From Aphelocoma coerulescens (lineage: Eukaryota; Chordata; Aves; Passeriformes; Corvidae): a DNA stretch of 64,000 bases. The notes beneath the pieces were generated by a model. It was given only the letters and a program-made list of their open reading frames with translations, did not search any database and was not told the DNA's origin. Location: contig NC_091020.1 of assembly GCF_041296385.1 (NCBI RefSeq), forward strand, positions 31,886,001 to 31,950,000. The letters are read 5' to 3'. Of the stretch, positions 1 through 14,329 are shown one piece after another. Each line of letters starts with the position of its first letter. Positions within the stretch are counted from its first letter, which is position 1. A program made the position numbers and the translations under genes.

Positions 1-3000
1 ACTTTGGCTTCTTGTGCAAAACTTCTCCTTAGTGACTAATGAGGTTCTTGCTGCTTCTGATGTCACTGCTCTTTTTGTGGATGTCAAAATACTTCCTTTT
101 CTAATCATCATTGCCACATTATTTTTGTCTTCTCTGAATTTTTTTTTTAATTTTCATGATGTGGCATTAAGATAATTGGACTGTTGAAAAGCGTCTGCTA
201 TAAAAAAAAAGGGACTAAAATGAATCCTGTCAGATACTTGCATATTATAGCTAAATAGCCCCTGCATTTACCACCAACCTGGGTCTCCCTTTATTGGTTG
301 GAGATTTGAGTCAGCAGAGGTGGCAGGAACCACACTCCTTTCACCCTGAGGGTTTTTGCCTGAGATCTGCTTTAGCAGAACCTTCTCTTCAAACCCATCC
401 TCCCTTCAGGTCTGTGTGAGGATGTAACACGTGTCATACTCGAAATTCTGAAAATCCTTGTTGGTCAGAGGAGGTTTTGCAGTAACTGTTAATTTTGGGG
501 ATATCCAGGAATTAGGATGTAAACTTGTATCCTAGGACTCTAGGGTTTATTGCCTCATCCTCTGAAGTTGGTGCGGAGCTTGTATTTCATTGCTTTGCCT
601 TTTAATTGTGCTTTTAAATGTTTTTACACCTCCTAAGTGCTTTGGAGATTTTCAAACGGAGAAAAGCTCTTTGTTACTAGCAAATTTGACTTTAATGCCA
701 TGAGCAGCAAGTCATTAGAAGCTAAAAGACCAGGGGGAAATCAGGTGCTGATTCATTGTGACTTGAATGGAGCCCAGGGGATCTGGGCTGGTTTCAAAGT
801 GAGACTCGAGAAGATCTGGTGTTGGCAGCAAAGCTGAGACATTTCAAAGGTTCAGTCATGTAGCACACTGTGGGTGTAAGAGAGGGCTGTATCAGCTGAA
901 GGAGTGGTTTACTTGTCATCACAACCTGGGGCAGAAATCACACACCTTCAAATGTGATAATTTTTGTAAGATCTAGAGAGCTAAAATATTTTTATATAAA
1001 CACAAAAGCTATCCTAGAAGCCATTGAAGGATCAAATACTCAGAATGGTAGATATGAGGGAAAAGAACACTAAATCTGAGGTAAATAAAATTCCTGTCTA
1101 AACCAAAGAGTGATTCAGAAAAGTCTAAACCATTTCAATAAGAGGACTAAGAGAAATGCACCAGCTTAAGCATCTGAACAGAAAAAATATATCAAAATGT
1201 AGCCTAACCTTTATTTCAGCAGGTAGATAGGATATGTTGATTGATATATGAATATTTTATGAGTTTGCAGATAAATCAGACAAAATATCAGCTCATTTGA
1301 TTAAAACTGAGAAGAAAGTGGACACTTAGGAGTTTTATGATTATGAACATACATTCTGCTGAAGGTGAATTCTTCAAAAAACTGTAAAGACTTATTCTTT
1401 TTAATAAATGGAAAGCTTTTCCACAGAATTTGCCACAAACTGACACTGCTCTTTTCACAGCATGATTTTTGTAATTATCTCTGCTCAGAATAATCATCAA
1501 TTGCTCAAGGAAAGAACATCCAAAAGAATTAAGCCTGCAAAAATCTTTACAGAGTGACTTTGTTCTACCATACTTAAGATTTCCTTGATGTTTTGTGTTT
1601 TATTGGAATAGGGGTAATTACTGTCACTCTGCCCAGAGATGTTGCTCATAATACATCTCTTCAGTGGCTAAATTAACAAGTAGTGTCACAACTGACATTT
1701 CTTTTTGAAAAATAATGAGAACTCAGACCAAGATTTAATGACCCACATGCTAGAACTGCCCATTAATCGTTTTTCCATCCTGTGCATGCTAAGGAAATTG
1801 TATTTCAAAAAGAAAAGAATTTGGAAGTAATTGTGTAATATTTAGCATTATTTAGTGGTGTGAAGTAATCTTGTGATTCTTGGAGCCTAATTAGAGTCTT
1901 TCAAACCAGGTTATTAAAATACCTGGTGTAAACTACTCACATCTCCATCTGTCTCTATCCTTTGCTGTTTATTGTGGGAACCTGTGCTGGTGCAGTCCTG
2001 GAGCTCCTGTGAACGATGTCTTTAAAGAAAAGGGAGCTTAGCTGGAGCTCTGGGGCACGAAGGTATCAGTGCACAGAGATCTGTGTGATACCCAGGCAGT
2101 GCACTGAACTCCCAGTGCCTCAAATCTGCATCATTAAAGAGAATACATACTCCTTTCTTTTCCTCTTTCTGCTGTCTCTACATCTGAGTTTTAAGCCCTT
2201 TGGAGCAAAGGCATGCTGTGTGTTTGCTAGAAAAGCTAGAAAACACTGGCTATGGTCTCCTGTGCAGTTTGAAGGTTTTACCATCAGTCTAACAGAGAGA
2301 TATTATTATTAAATCACTGGATATGTGCTGAGATATTTTTTCCCCAAGTGCTGCCTTGAAGTGTGGCTTTTCAAGATGGTTGATGCCTCCTGCTTTCATA
2401 GGCTTTGGGTTTCCAAGATATCAAAGTCATTGTCTTGGAGTTACTGCTTATAGATAGAGCCTGTAGTGCAGCTACAACCTCAAAAAGAATTTGGAGTCAG
2501 CTCTCAGATGGGGATTTTTTGGGTTTTGTTGTTTAATATATTTTACGTTTGTTATTTTTGAAGAAATGTTCTAACAGCATTCTGCTAAAAGATAATAACA
2601 CAAAGTACAGCAACAGCAGAAAATCCTGTTGGGTTCCCTAAAGACCTCTCCCAAATGCAGATTATTATTGCCTTTATAGAGAGGCCTTTATATATACCCT
2701 CAAACCATGCTGAAGCCTTTAGATGTCCTGCTGAGATAACTTGACTTAATTATATCTGACTTAATTATATCATATCTGACTAGTCTATAATAATATAAAA
2801 CATATTTTACCCATGTCTTGAGGTTTATAACCAGGGGATTTTTTGTTTTACCTAATGATCTATGTGCAACGGTTATTTAAGCTGCTTTGGACTCTGAGGT
2901 GCAATTGCAACCTAAAAAAATGGTGCATAATTTTAAATTTAAAGTGGTTAATTGTAAATTAGTGGTATTCTAATCAAGATGTTAATGAAAGGGGTTTTAT

Positions 3001-4800
3001 TTTGTACACCTTTTTCTGAAATCATGCTGCTCTCACTTTAGTGAAGTATTTTCATCAAATACTAAGATTTATTCATAAAATTTTACATTCAACCCTGAGC
3101 GTCTGGAAAAAAATAGAGTACAAACTCTTTGGAAAAAAACCCAAACTAACCCAAACTGACCCCAAACTGCTTCTGCTCAATAATTGCTGAGAGAAAATTT
3201 ATCCCAAGCAGTTTGAGAGCTGGGAAGGAGCAGTTTGGCTCCCCAGCCTTTGCGTGAATGTTCAGAATGTCAATTAAGTTTTAAACCTCAGTTGTGTATC
3301 AGAAGCTTTGATATCTCGAGCTCCTTTGATCTCTAGAAAGCTTCTGACTTGAGGATAACTCATGGAGTTGTTTACAAACGTTACAAGATAGATTCTCATG
3401 TTCTATTATCTTTTTAATGAGCACAACCTTCTTCCCCAGGCAGGGATCAGGACTGGGATGTGCTTGGTACTCTATGGCACATCTTAAAGCTTCTGCTATG
3501 ATATTTTAGCTTCATCAATTGCTAAAACCTGCAAAGAGGAATATTATAGTTATAATTTATATATATAATGGCTTACAGTGTCAGTCTGTTCAGTTTGATC
3601 ACATACAAAGCATGTGTTTTCCTAATGAAGATGCTCACAGTGCTAACATTGTTAATGCTCTCACTTAGACTGGGCTAGCCTGGCCCTGTCTTTTTAAATA
3701 GAGTTAATGGAAAAGGTGAATTTTTACTTTGTTTTTCAGGTTGTATATCAAATCTTCTTTTAATTGAGTACTACTAAGCTGTGCAGATCTCTTTGTGAGA
3801 CATATCTCTCATGAATTTTCAAGGATATGTTCAAGAGTCTGTATCTTGATATTTCATTTGGGCTAAACCCCTAATTTAATCCAGCCAGGAGCACACTGTT
3901 ATTCAGCCAATGGAAAGCCCAAGCAATGAGTTGTAGTGAGAAACAACCAACGTCCTGTGTAAATCTGAATTATCCACAAATACTACCCATGTAGAATCCA
4001 CCCAACTGGCACAAGTTACCATCAGATTCCAAAATCTGGGAGCTGTTTTGCTTCAAGTCAGACCTATAAGGAAAAAAAAAATCAGCTTTGTGCTATGCTC
4101 TCCTAGTTTTATGGATTTTATGGTGGATTTTGTACTGTGGAGCTTCTCAACCAGTCACAGTGTCAAAGTACTGAGAAATACAGACCTTCAGCAGAGACTG
4201 AAATGTAACTTTTAGCTGCTGTGAGAGTCAGCCTTCTAAATGTGGAGAGTGATTTGGTGGCCCCAAAGCACAACACCTATCAAAATGGAATTAAATTTAA
4301 ATGTACTCAAGAATGACTCCTGCAATGTGCTTCTCAGCCCCCTCCTCTCCATCTGTGGCTGGTGGGAGTTGAGCTTACTCAGAAATTTGCTGAGGATGCT
4401 TATCACCTTGCAGATGTTTAAATTTGAATGCCATTTGTAATAGGATATAAATAAAATAATACTGGTTGGCTGTAAAATGCCATATCTTGGAAAGCAATGT
4501 TGAAAAGCTGTAGGAGACAAAATGGGGATTTTTAAAAATTTCAGCTGCTTTTACCCTTATTCTTTAGATGGCATTTCCAAATCTGCACAGTTTCCTGCAA
4601 CTTTTTTTTAAAAAATAGACTGGGTGCAAAGTAATCCTTTGTTTTTGAGTAAAGAATTGTTTTAGAGACCACATGAGCAGATCCTTAAGCAGGACAAAGT
4701 TGCTTGGAGTTCCCAAGAGGTGGATGTGTCCACACAGGTGTGAATCTGCAATATAATTCTCTATATCCTCATCCAAATAACAGAGAATTTCCAGGCTCAC
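1..4800. other. Unique AT-rich noncoding DNA, no gene seen
   Basis: No frame here looks like a known protein, and no exon bounded by credible splice sites stands out. The only structures noticed are short: three imperfect copies of an about 11-base CCCAAACTRAC-like unit at 3139-3170 and a tandem pair of 15-mers at 2742-2771. Open frames up to 98 codons occur on both strands and have no recognisable domain, so I treat them as chance. Confidence 0.6.
2742..2780. repeat. Tandem duplication of a 15-bp unit
   Basis: The unit TGACTTAATTATATC occurs twice head to tail (2742-2756 and 2757-2771) and is followed by a partial ATATCTGAC. This is a small local duplication of the replication-slippage type. 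No function is implied. Confidence 0.8.
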
Positions 4801-4837
4801 CATCTTTGTAGCCCTCCCCTGGACCCACTCAAGGAGT
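4795..4837 (-). mobile_element. Possible CR1 LINE fragment
   Basis: The string around 4801-4831 (ATCTTTGTAGCCCTCCCCTG followed by GACCCACTC) matches, in reverse orientation, the part of bird CR1 elements just after ORF2 where the consensus reads as GAGYGGGTCCAGAGGAGGGCCACRAAGAT. The match is only about 35 bases long and its flanks do not align to anything I recognise. It is either a decayed scrap or a chance resemblance. Confidence 0.4.
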
Positions 4838-7800
4838 GAAAATTCCAGGAGAATCCTTTTATTCCATTATTTTCACAGTGACAGCAGCAACTGCTTGGGA
4901 GATGCTGAATTCAAACACTTGATTTGCAAGGGAAGGTTTATATAAATGATGATTTGATTGCATGTGGTGGCAACCGTAAATACATCACTAATGGGAATGA
5001 ATCCACTTAGGAAAATCATTTTGCAGTTCTGTTCCATAGTGCAACCCAAATGCTGTAAAGCTTTGCCCTAAGTTAATAATTGGGAATATTGCTGAAGAAT
5101 AGTGAATCTTTTTAAGGAAGATGGATGTTTGCTGTAAACCAGACATCATTTTATAGCTTGTAGACATGGGTAGTCCCTGAAGTATCTGCTTTGCAAATAT
5201 GAACATGGGTCAAGAGGAAAGAAATGAGAGAGCCTACAGCAAGTGCTGTGCAAGACTATTGCCCCTGGCATGAAATATTTGTTGTTATTACAAGTTATGT
5301 TCAAACCAAATGAGAATACAAGACTTTTTACTTGTCTGAAGTTGGAAATAAATTTTTTTGTGCATTTTTTTTTCTTTTCTTCTTTTTTTTTTGTCTGCTG
5401 TTAGCTGGTGTAGGTTTGTAAATGCATTGATGTATGCACTGCACTAAGGTTTTAAGTTTGCCATGTGGGAAAGCTGTGTCATATCTCCCAAGATTAACCA
5501 ATGATTAAAGTTCCCCACCCATAATCTGTCAAAGTGAATGAAAGTTATTTTGTTGACTTCACTGGGCCCAGTTTATTTAAGCATGCTCTAAGGGGGAGAG
5601 TGGACACCCAGTTCTGTGCTGTATTTCTAAAGTTTTAAACAAATCTCTTTCTAATAACCCTAAAAGTCACCTTGTTCCATTAGGAGGGTGAATTACTGGC
5701 AAACAGGACCATGACTAAGAAAAAAGAGGATTTACAAATGGGCTTGAGGAGAATGATAGAAAGCTGATGTTCACAGCTCAGTCGCAGGGCCAGTCAGAGC
5801 AGACACCTCAGAGCAGCTCATTGTGTCACTGGAAATGTCCCTTACAGCGCTTGCAGCTTTATACTGAAACCTGATTGAACCAATTTCCACACCTTCCGTT
5901 TTCCAAACAGACCTTGAAACAACTGCATTAGATCAAAAAAGAATTGAAACTGGGAAAATTATGTGAAGATGACAGTCCCTGGAAGTCCCAGCTCTCCACT
6001 CGATCTCCAGGGACCCGAATCTGCTGCATCACCCAAGCCCTGATGATGTGATAAGACCAGAGCAGCAAAGGTGCTGCAGGACTGATTAAAAACAAGCAGT
6101 TAATGAGCTGTTGGTACAGAGAAAGGAAAGGGTGAGAACCCTACTTGACCCACAGAGGGATGGTTCTCAACTTGCCTTTTCCCAAGTCAGTGTAATTCAA
6201 TGGGCTGTCCCCAGCATTTTGACCATAAAATCCACATTTGTTTTATGATAACTCTCTCTTATTTCGAGGAAAAGATGTAAAGGACCACAGAAGTAAAAGC
6301 TATCATAAAGCATAATAAGGTCTCATGAAAAGTTTGTTGAAAAATTGTTTTATTTGACCCAGGTTCTAAAATTATTAGGAGTGGTGAAAAGCAATTTCCA
6401 TTGTAGTGTTTTTAATTTGATTTACAAAATGTGGAGGCATGGTTTCATGGTAATAAAGAAATCAATGTATAGTTGTTGCAAACCATGACATTTTCAAAAG
6501 TAATTCTATTTTCTCAAAGTGAGATAATATTATTTCATTCTCTTCTTTTCAAATCATCACCCAGCACTGTGTCAGGCATGTGGGAGTCCAGATCACTGTT
6601 CTCTATTGAGTGTGAGAGATGAAAATACATCTTAGAAATCTTTTCCTGCTGTCATTTCTGAGAGTGGCAGTGACCAGTGTCTGTGGGCTGTGTCTCATCA
6701 TGCTGCCTCAATTCAATGTCATGCTATTGAATGTCACAATGTCACAGTGTTCTCCTCCTTAACACCTACTCCTGTTTCGGGACTATATTTAATAGAAAGA
6801 AGCTATTCTTCTCTTTATTCAAAGAGATTGGAGTCTCTTTTCTCTGCTGAGAGATACCAAATGCAGAAGCCCTTTTGTTAGTCATGAAGGACACTGAAGG
6901 AAAGGTTGTGCAAAAACCAGAATAGCTCTCAGTCCCACGTGGGTTGAAACTGGCACCCTGCAACATTTCAAATTTTCCACTATTTCCATAATTCCCCTAT
7001 AGTTTCCAGCCATATCACTGCACTATTGTCTTTTCCAAGTGCTATTTGATTAGACTGTGGAAATAAGGGATCAAGTTTCTGGCCCAGCATGGTAGCCCAA
7101 ATTACAATTGCCTATCAAAGGTCTGTTTAATGACAGTTAGGGTGTGATGGTATTATATAATCTAAAAAAACCCCGTTTTGAACATTTCTGTGCTTAAAGG
7201 CGTACAAATAAAAGCTAAAAAGGAAAGATTTGTGCACACCTTCCTGTTTGTATTGCTGTAGTGGCATCAGCTGTGCTTTCATTTCCCACTTTAGAAGGAA
7301 CATTCCAACACTTGCTCTTTGTTATTCACCTTTAACATCGCTCTTTTGTTCCTAGGTAGCAATTTCACTGACAAGGCTGCCACAATATTCAATAAATGTG
7401 TGAAATTATTTTGTCTTAACACAGCTGAGATCTCTGAAATTAAAATGATGGTTTGTGACACTGACAGTGAGAGTAAAATGCAAGACAAAACACAGTGATG
7501 TATAACTACTGCTGCAGAAAGAAGCATGGAGCTTCCATGGAGCCAAATTTGACTGCTGATGTTTCAAAATGGTCTTGATTTCCTTGTACAAAACTATTTT
7601 TAATGAACATAAAGAAAAATCTAAAAATATTTAGAAGGTTTTACACTAGATGTCTCAATAAATTTTTCATCCAACCACCTTAAAAATATAGTGTAAAATA
7701 CCACTCAAAGTTCTTATTCTATGTTCTGACTTTTTGCCATTTCAATGGTATCTTTTTCCAACAAGCTAAAGGTTAAAGCTCTTATTAAAACTGAATTCTG

Positions 7801-10800
7801 TAACAGGACTTTCATCATAGAGCTGCTACTTCGAGGCTGTGATAGAAATGATCACCACTGTGACAAATTTCACGTTGCTGCTCAGTGAGTGTTGCAGTTA
7901 CTTATTCCTGCAAACTTGTTCTTGTTACATCCCACTGGTTTGTTATTGTCATAATCTGGTGTTATCGAGGCAAAGTCCCATCAGTGTCCCTGTATTTCAC
8001 AGGGATGTCCTAAATGCCATATAAATCTTTTTTTTAGTATATTAAACCAGAGTTTAGGTGGCCTCCAGCAGATACGTTTTTTGATCTATGGGCAGCCACA
8101 AATCTCCTTAAAGGTGATGCACATACCGGATGTCTGTCACTTACTTGAAAGTAATGAACAATTAAATGGGTCTTAGTGACAGATGGGAAAGGCCAAGGAA
8201 CTGTCATCATGTAAATGCTGGGACTGGAGTCTGCAGTCTCCCCTTCCCTTTCCACCCCTCAACTCCATCACTCCATGGAATAGGTGTCAGTGGTTAGAGG
8301 AGAAAAACCAGGGAAGCAGAAATACAACTGGAGAGCAACCAGAGGAATAATAAGAAGCTCGGTTTGTGTCATGGCCTTGGGAGAAGATCTGCAGATGGAA
8401 TTTAATTTTTAAAGAATTTTTGGAAGAAAAGTGTAGTTGGAATTGCAAATAAGAAAACTCTCTCATGTTTCTTAAGCCTCCTGTGTTCAGCAAAATAAAT
8501 GTTTCTATTCATAGATTTTAAGTTAACTGAGAGGGATCAGGTAAATATAATTTGCTTTAAAAAATATTTTATTCAAATAAAACTAACTCACACATTGTTT
8601 ATGGCCAAACTAAGTCCTTGACATGTGATGTTGTCTCCCAGTGTGAAATTCCAGGTTCACTGAAACAAACCCAGCTTTATAAATTTTTTAAATCTTGGTT
8701 TGTTTTTCTAGTTGAACTGTTATCTCTCAGTGGACAGGAATTTCTGGGTATATTGTGGAAAACACAAATTTAAACTATTAATGATGTTAAAAATGAAAAA
8801 AATATTTTATTGCTTTGTACTTCTATTTCATAAAGATTGCTAATTTAGGGTTGGGAACCTTATTCCTATGACTATTATATGACTCTGTGATCTTTTTCAT
8901 CTCTTAAAACAGGAGAAAATACTTTCTGAATTTTCTGTTTGCAAGAATTGTGCCTGTTGCTTTGGGCTAATTTATCTCTAGGCTCATTTACTGTGATTGT
9001 CTCAAACCAGACTTTTAGTTCACAGGAGAAAAATGAGTAAAATCTGATGCTCAAGGGATTTGACTTCCATAGCTTGTCTTTGTATGTTTATATGGAAAAC
9101 CTAAGGGACAAAGACACTCCTTTTTGTCTCTGCCCTCATTTCCTAGTGCCATTTTAATTAGTGCCATGATATAATGGATTCTTTTATTTCTTAGAAACTC
9201 CAGCTATATCATTTTGATAAAAAGAATCTTAGTTTTCAGAAAACTGATTGATGGGTACTGACTTTTACTTGGTTCTGTGAACAGTAAGCTGTCGTGTTTG
9301 CCCTAAAGGGGACACAATTTTTCCTTTAGATTTTCTCCAGTATCAAAAAAAAGGTACAACTTTCAATATTAGGAGCAGAAAGGGGAAAAAACTGCACCTA
9401 ATAGTTCCTGAGTTTTAAGGAAAAGGGTAATAGATGTAATGAGGAAATGATAGCAAGTAATAGGCTAATAATAGTAGGCAAATTTAGTGGGCAGTAAGTT
9501 TATGTGTTGTTTGAAATTGTGGTTCCTTCATTCTCTTCTCATTGACCCCACTTGGGGTCAGTTTCATATGTAGAGAGCAATATGTGCAATGAAATGATTA
9601 TTGCTGCTGACAGAATTTAAAGAATACAAAAAAGGAGAGGACAACAGACACACTGAGGGTCCATATGTCCAAATGGGATGAGGATATTTTCTAAATTAAA
9701 AATGGTTGCCAAGGGTTAAGTAGCACTTGCCAAACAAAGTACGGGGCAATGTTACTGAGATTTTTTTTTTTTTTTTATATTTGACCCTGGTTCCTTAACT
9801 TAAATTGGAATGATTTGTCTCTAATTTCATTGTTACCTTTCCAAATACAAAAGAGGATAAGTCTTTGTGTTACATCATATTTGCTACTGCTGATTATGGC
9901 TACTTGACCAGCTGAGTTTGATTGGTTTCCTCAGGAAAAGGGATTTTGCTTTCTTTGTATCTATTTAATTAGTTAGCAACAGATCACCAGATCAGGTACC
10001 CTGAATTAATGGAGCAGTCAGAATGTGTGAATTCTGTAGCCTGCTTTTCCCTGAATGATCAGATATTTTGGCTCAGAGAATTCATCTTTCTAGCTGTTCT
10101 TTCAGTTATCTTTGCAATGCAGTTTAGTGGTGCTCACTCTTAGGCTGAACAGATCAAAGCAAGGACAAGCCTGGGCCTGTACTGGACAAGAATATAGACA
10201 AAAACTCTCTCTCTTTTTAATCAAATTTGCTCTTATTTCCATTGGAAAATGCTTTTGTGCCTCAGAAGCCTTTTTTCTGCTTGTTCTTGGGGACAACTCT
10301 GTCTTTGCCTATGGTACTCAGCACACTGATTAGTTGAATTTATGTTATTCTTTTCATGTCTTGCCTCCATTGCTCTTTCAGTGGTTCTGAGTGCCAGAAA
10401 ATGGACATTTGATTTCTGAGTCAACTCAGTAGGAATGTATCTGGTAATTGGTATTACAGTAGTTTGCAGAGACATGGGGTTTTGAGACAAAATAAAAAGT
10501 CACAGTACCTGAATATCCTGCCATTCTGGGATATCTGGAGGAAAACTGTAATTCTGCTTCTGTTTAGCCATGGTTTCACCACTGTTTCCTCCATTTACAG
10601 GGTAGAAATGAATTAATTGGTTTAAACCCTTTGCCTGGCAGTTTTAAGCACCCAGGTGCAGGTGGTGTCTGACATCAGCTGGGGCTCTGCCTGGGGAATA
10701 ATTCTGGTACGAGGGGGAGTTCAAAAGCTCCTTTTGAAGGACATTTTCTCATGGAGGTTCTTTGAAATTCTGAGGAATTACAATGATGAAAGGTGGCTCT

Positions 10801-13384
10801 AGTCTGTGAGAGGAGGCAGATGATTGCTTCAAGTGTTCTTATCTTTGTGATCTGTGGATCTTTTAGCCAGTGCATTGACTAGGTATTGCTATAAACTCTA
10901 TTTAATAAAAGTGCAATACAAAGAAAGTAAGTTCTTTTAAGCTATAAAATGCTGATAAAACCTATTAAAGATCAGAAGAATAGCATCCTTCAGATCTAAG
11001 TGTATTTTGTGGGTGATGGGCTCATGTTCTAGTCAGTACTTTGTTACTGGAATGGAGTTGTTTCCTGCAGGAAGAAAAGCAAGAAGCCACAGATTTGGTA
11101 AATAATCTTTTGTGGTTCCAGTGAATGCTGGTTACACCTATTTCTTATGAGGAGATAATGAGGGAGAGTAGGATTTTTGTTATTCATTGGTAGTTATTAT
11201 CAGTGTCCCCCATTTTTCATTCAAAGTGCTGTTTATCCAAAACACTCAACAAGGTGTTTATTTTCTAAAATCTGCTATGGAACGATTTTTCTTTGGAACT
11301 TGTTCTGATAGGAAGTTCTGTCTTAGATCAGAAAACTCCTCCTAGCAAAAAAACCTGTGATGGATCCAGTAAATGTAAAACAGTCATGCTGCATTAGAAG
11401 AAAAGACATTTTGGTGAGAAAATCACTTGCTGGAAATGTTTCTGTCAGCTCTAGAAAATATTATAGGATCTAAATTGTTTGTGAGATGAGTGATGGCTGT
11501 TCTGCACGAATTTCATAGCTTAACACCTAAAAAAAATTCACCTTTCTTCTTTGACATGTGTCAAACCCAACGTGTGTGTCCCTGTCCCTGTTGTGTGCTG
11601 TTTCATGACCTACTAAAAATAACTTCCAATTCACTTCACTGTTTCTTTTGCAAATTCTGTCGATATTTTCTCCTCAGAGCTTTATTCCAATTTCTGTTCG
11701 GTTTTGATTGGCCCAAGTCCATTAATGACTTCAAATTTTCTCAGGTTTCAAAGCAAGTTGTTGGTAAAAAGTCCTGTTGGATTTTTTATCCAGCACTGTC
11801 TGTATTGATGTATTGCAGATATTTATAAAAATCAGAAAACCATCATATTTTATCTTCTCTTGCTTGTTTTTTGACTCCTCACGCCTCTTCGGTGTTTTCC
11901 TTCAAGCTGTACCTCCTGTGAACACACAAGTGTATGTGCTCTGTATTTTAAAATCTTCTGCTGTTTATTTGATTTTATGGATGTCTTTGTAGTGTCTATT
12001 TTTTCTTAGCTGAAAATCTGTTGCTAATCTCCCATTTTTCTCAAAGATCCTTCACAGGGTTGTGCTGGACCGAATACATAATATGCATCTGGTGTCTTGC
12101 AAATCTATCTGAATGTAAGAAACCAAGCCGTGCTTAAACAAACAAACATTTTTATGTGTTTTAAAATAACTTTCAACATCCTTTGAAGCAGCCATGAAGA
12201 TTTCATTACTGAAAGCTCCTTCCCTGTGTGATACAGCTGCTCCTTACAAAGAAATCTTACAATGTGGCCAGTTCCATCCCATGGGTTTTCATAACTCTTT
12301 AGCTCTGGGCTACTGTGAATGTTGTTTTTTTAATAATCTTAAGCCAATCACTTATTTCTCAATATTTTATCCAAGTTGGCCTCTGATGTTGCCAGTGCTC
12401 TGAAGGTTTCTGTCCTTAGCCCTGAGTTATTTTTTGTCTCAGTGCTTCCAGTCTCATTGTTAGTCTCATCTTGCTTTCTGTAGGTGGCAGAAAGGATATT
12501 GTTCTGCTGATGCTCTTTCATCTCTCTCAAAATGTTTTTTCCAGACCTAACCCAAGAAATGTGCAAATAAGTGTTTTACTGCAAACACTTAGCAAACACT
12601 CTGAGGTCTGGCTATGACAGGAATGTGGGATTTTTCTGAAATACATATTCAGAGAACAGAATTGCAATAGATCCTTTGCCTGAGAGAAGTCACTGCGTTA
12701 GTTGAGGGGTTAGGATGAGACAGAGCTCTTTGTGGTAAGGGAGCTGCATCCTATTCCTGAATTCTAATCTGAAACTCCCAGCACATCAGGGCCCTGGGGC
12801 ATCCTCTTGCCTTTATGATGGCTCCTGCCAGATCCCAGCACAATCTCCAGGACAGCAAAGAGAAGAGGAGGGAGGATGAGGAATAGAATGGAGGAATGAA
12901 GTGAAGAACAGGTACCAGTGGATAAGGAATACCAGGCACTTGGGTGTTCCTTGCTGATCAAATGGCTCTGCAGCAGCTGCTGTAACTTAGCACACTTTAG
13001 AGCAGCCCTAAAGCAGCTCTAAATTTCAAGTGACCTCAGTTGCTCCCTAGGTTCAGTGATGTTCTGTATATTCTGTCCTATAAGTGTTGCTCAGAGCATT
13101 TAAAAAGTAACAAATTCTCTTTGCTCCTCTCTGAAGGTACAAAGCTGTCTCTTGAGTAATGTGGTGAGAGATCTGTGTGCTGAGCAGCTGTACCCCCTTA
13201 CCCTTCCCATCACCAGCCAAACAAGCCCTGGTATTTCTCACAGCCTATTTATCCTCAAATGCCCTCCGCTGGAAGTTTTGTCCTACTCAGAGGATCTTCT
13301 TATTCCATCACATTCCTTGGTGAAAAATCCCAGGCTGGTCACCTTTCTTGAACCAGTTCCCACCAGCTGTTCCCTGTTTTTGCA
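4838..13384. other. Unique noncoding DNA, no gene seen
   Basis: AT-rich, CpG-poor sequence with no recognisable coding exon or mobile element. It holds simple tracts (T-rich 5367-5393, T16 at 9761-9776) and a 10-bp perfect palindrome CCCACGTGGG at 6934-6943 that contains a CACGTG E-box. The longest frame (112 codons from 11490, plus strand) is Phe/Cys/Leu-rich, has no domain I recognise and sits in T-rich DNA, so it is treated as chance. Confidence 0.6.
9761..9776. repeat. Poly(T) tract
   Basis: A run of 16 T residues followed by ATAT. No retroposon body is recognised next to it, so I call it a simple homopolymer rather than the tail of an inserted element. Confidence 0.85.
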
Positions 13385-13522
13385 CTCAGGGTTGGGATGT
13401 TCACAGACAACACCAAGGTGGGTGGGAATGTGGATCTGCTGGAGGGGTAGGAAGGCTCTGCAGAGGGATTTGGACAGGCTGGACCAATGGGTTGAGGCCA
13501 ATTGTTTTAGTCTCAAGGGTTA
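13385..13522 (+). mobile_element. CR1 LINE fragment (ORF2 C-terminal part)
   Basis: This stretch matches the 3' part of the CR1 reverse-transcriptase ORF2. The first part reads, with damage, as the GMFTDNTKVGGNVDLL-like region of the RT (normally FADDTKLGGxVDLL). A frame then continues as GRKALQRDLDRLDQW and VEANC, where family members read GREALQRDLDRLDRWAEANC. The catalytic region lies upstream in full elements and is absent. The fragment stops in a changed sequence near 13520 (TTTTAGTCTCAAGGGTTAA, where CR1 continues with ATGAGGTTCAACAAGGCC). It is a dead 5'-truncated and internally broken copy. The element class is well supported by the protein-level match; the exact ends are estimates. 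Confidence 0.85.
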
Positions 13523-14131
13523 AATGAAAAACTGGACAGTGAAGTGTCTGAAAATTGGTAACATCACTTTGGGAACACCATTCACGTAAACTCGCAAAAA
13601 GTAACCCAGACATCAGTTGAAACAGGAATTTTAATGAGTCTTCACCTAAAAAGCAAGATCTTAGTATCAGAAGTCGTCAAATCTGAAATGTTTCAACTCT
13701 GACACAAAAAGCCCAGACTGAGGAGATGATCCTACTGAGTCTTGGTAACATTTCACAGCAAGCATGGATGTGACTCGTGCTGGTCAGGAGGGGCTGAAGT
13801 CGTGTACCCTGCATGTCTCAGCTCTCTCAGGTCTCACTCCAGGCTCTCCCTCAGGCACTATAGAACAGCACCAGTGCTGCTGTCTGAAGCAGGGAGGGTT
13901 TTCTTCCTCTGTTCCCTCTCTTCTCTCATTTTCTGCACAGCAGCAGAACCGTGGTGTGCTGGGCAGGGAGGGCTGAGGCTGGGAGTTGGAACTGTATTTA
14001 GTGTCCAAGGCAGGAAGGTCCACTTAGTGGGAAAGTGGAGTGGAATAAAATCTTTTTCTCTTTTTTAAAAAAGGTTCTACCTCACGTCAAGAAAGATGAG
14101 ATTTTCCTTTGCTCTTGGCTGCAGGGAATGC

Positions 14132-14162
14132 CTTGAGTGCTCTGGGAAGCAGAGCACTCAAG
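14132..14162. repeat. Perfect 13-bp inverted repeat (hairpin)
   Basis: The arms CTTGAGTGCTCTG (14132-14144) and CAGAGCACTCAAG (14150-14162) are exact reverse complements around a five-base GGAAG loop. The pairing does not extend outward: 14131 and 14163 are both C. The stem is far shorter than a typical microRNA precursor, so I record it as a structural inverted repeat only. Confidence 0.9.
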
Positions 14163-14329
14163 CTTTTAATTTGCTTTCCTCTTGACTCAATGTACTTTGC
14201 AGTGGGAGCAGCTACAGAGCCTTGCTGCTGGTCTGTCTTATAATTGTCTGTGTCTGAAGGAATTAAACTTTACTGCTTACTGCCATGTGCTGCTGCTTCG
14301 CTGTCTATTATCCTCATGAATAAATGAGC

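Noticed and set aside
14132..14162. microRNA precursor
   Set aside because: Only 13 paired bases and a five-base loop; the flanking bases do not extend the stem to the roughly 30 bp needed.
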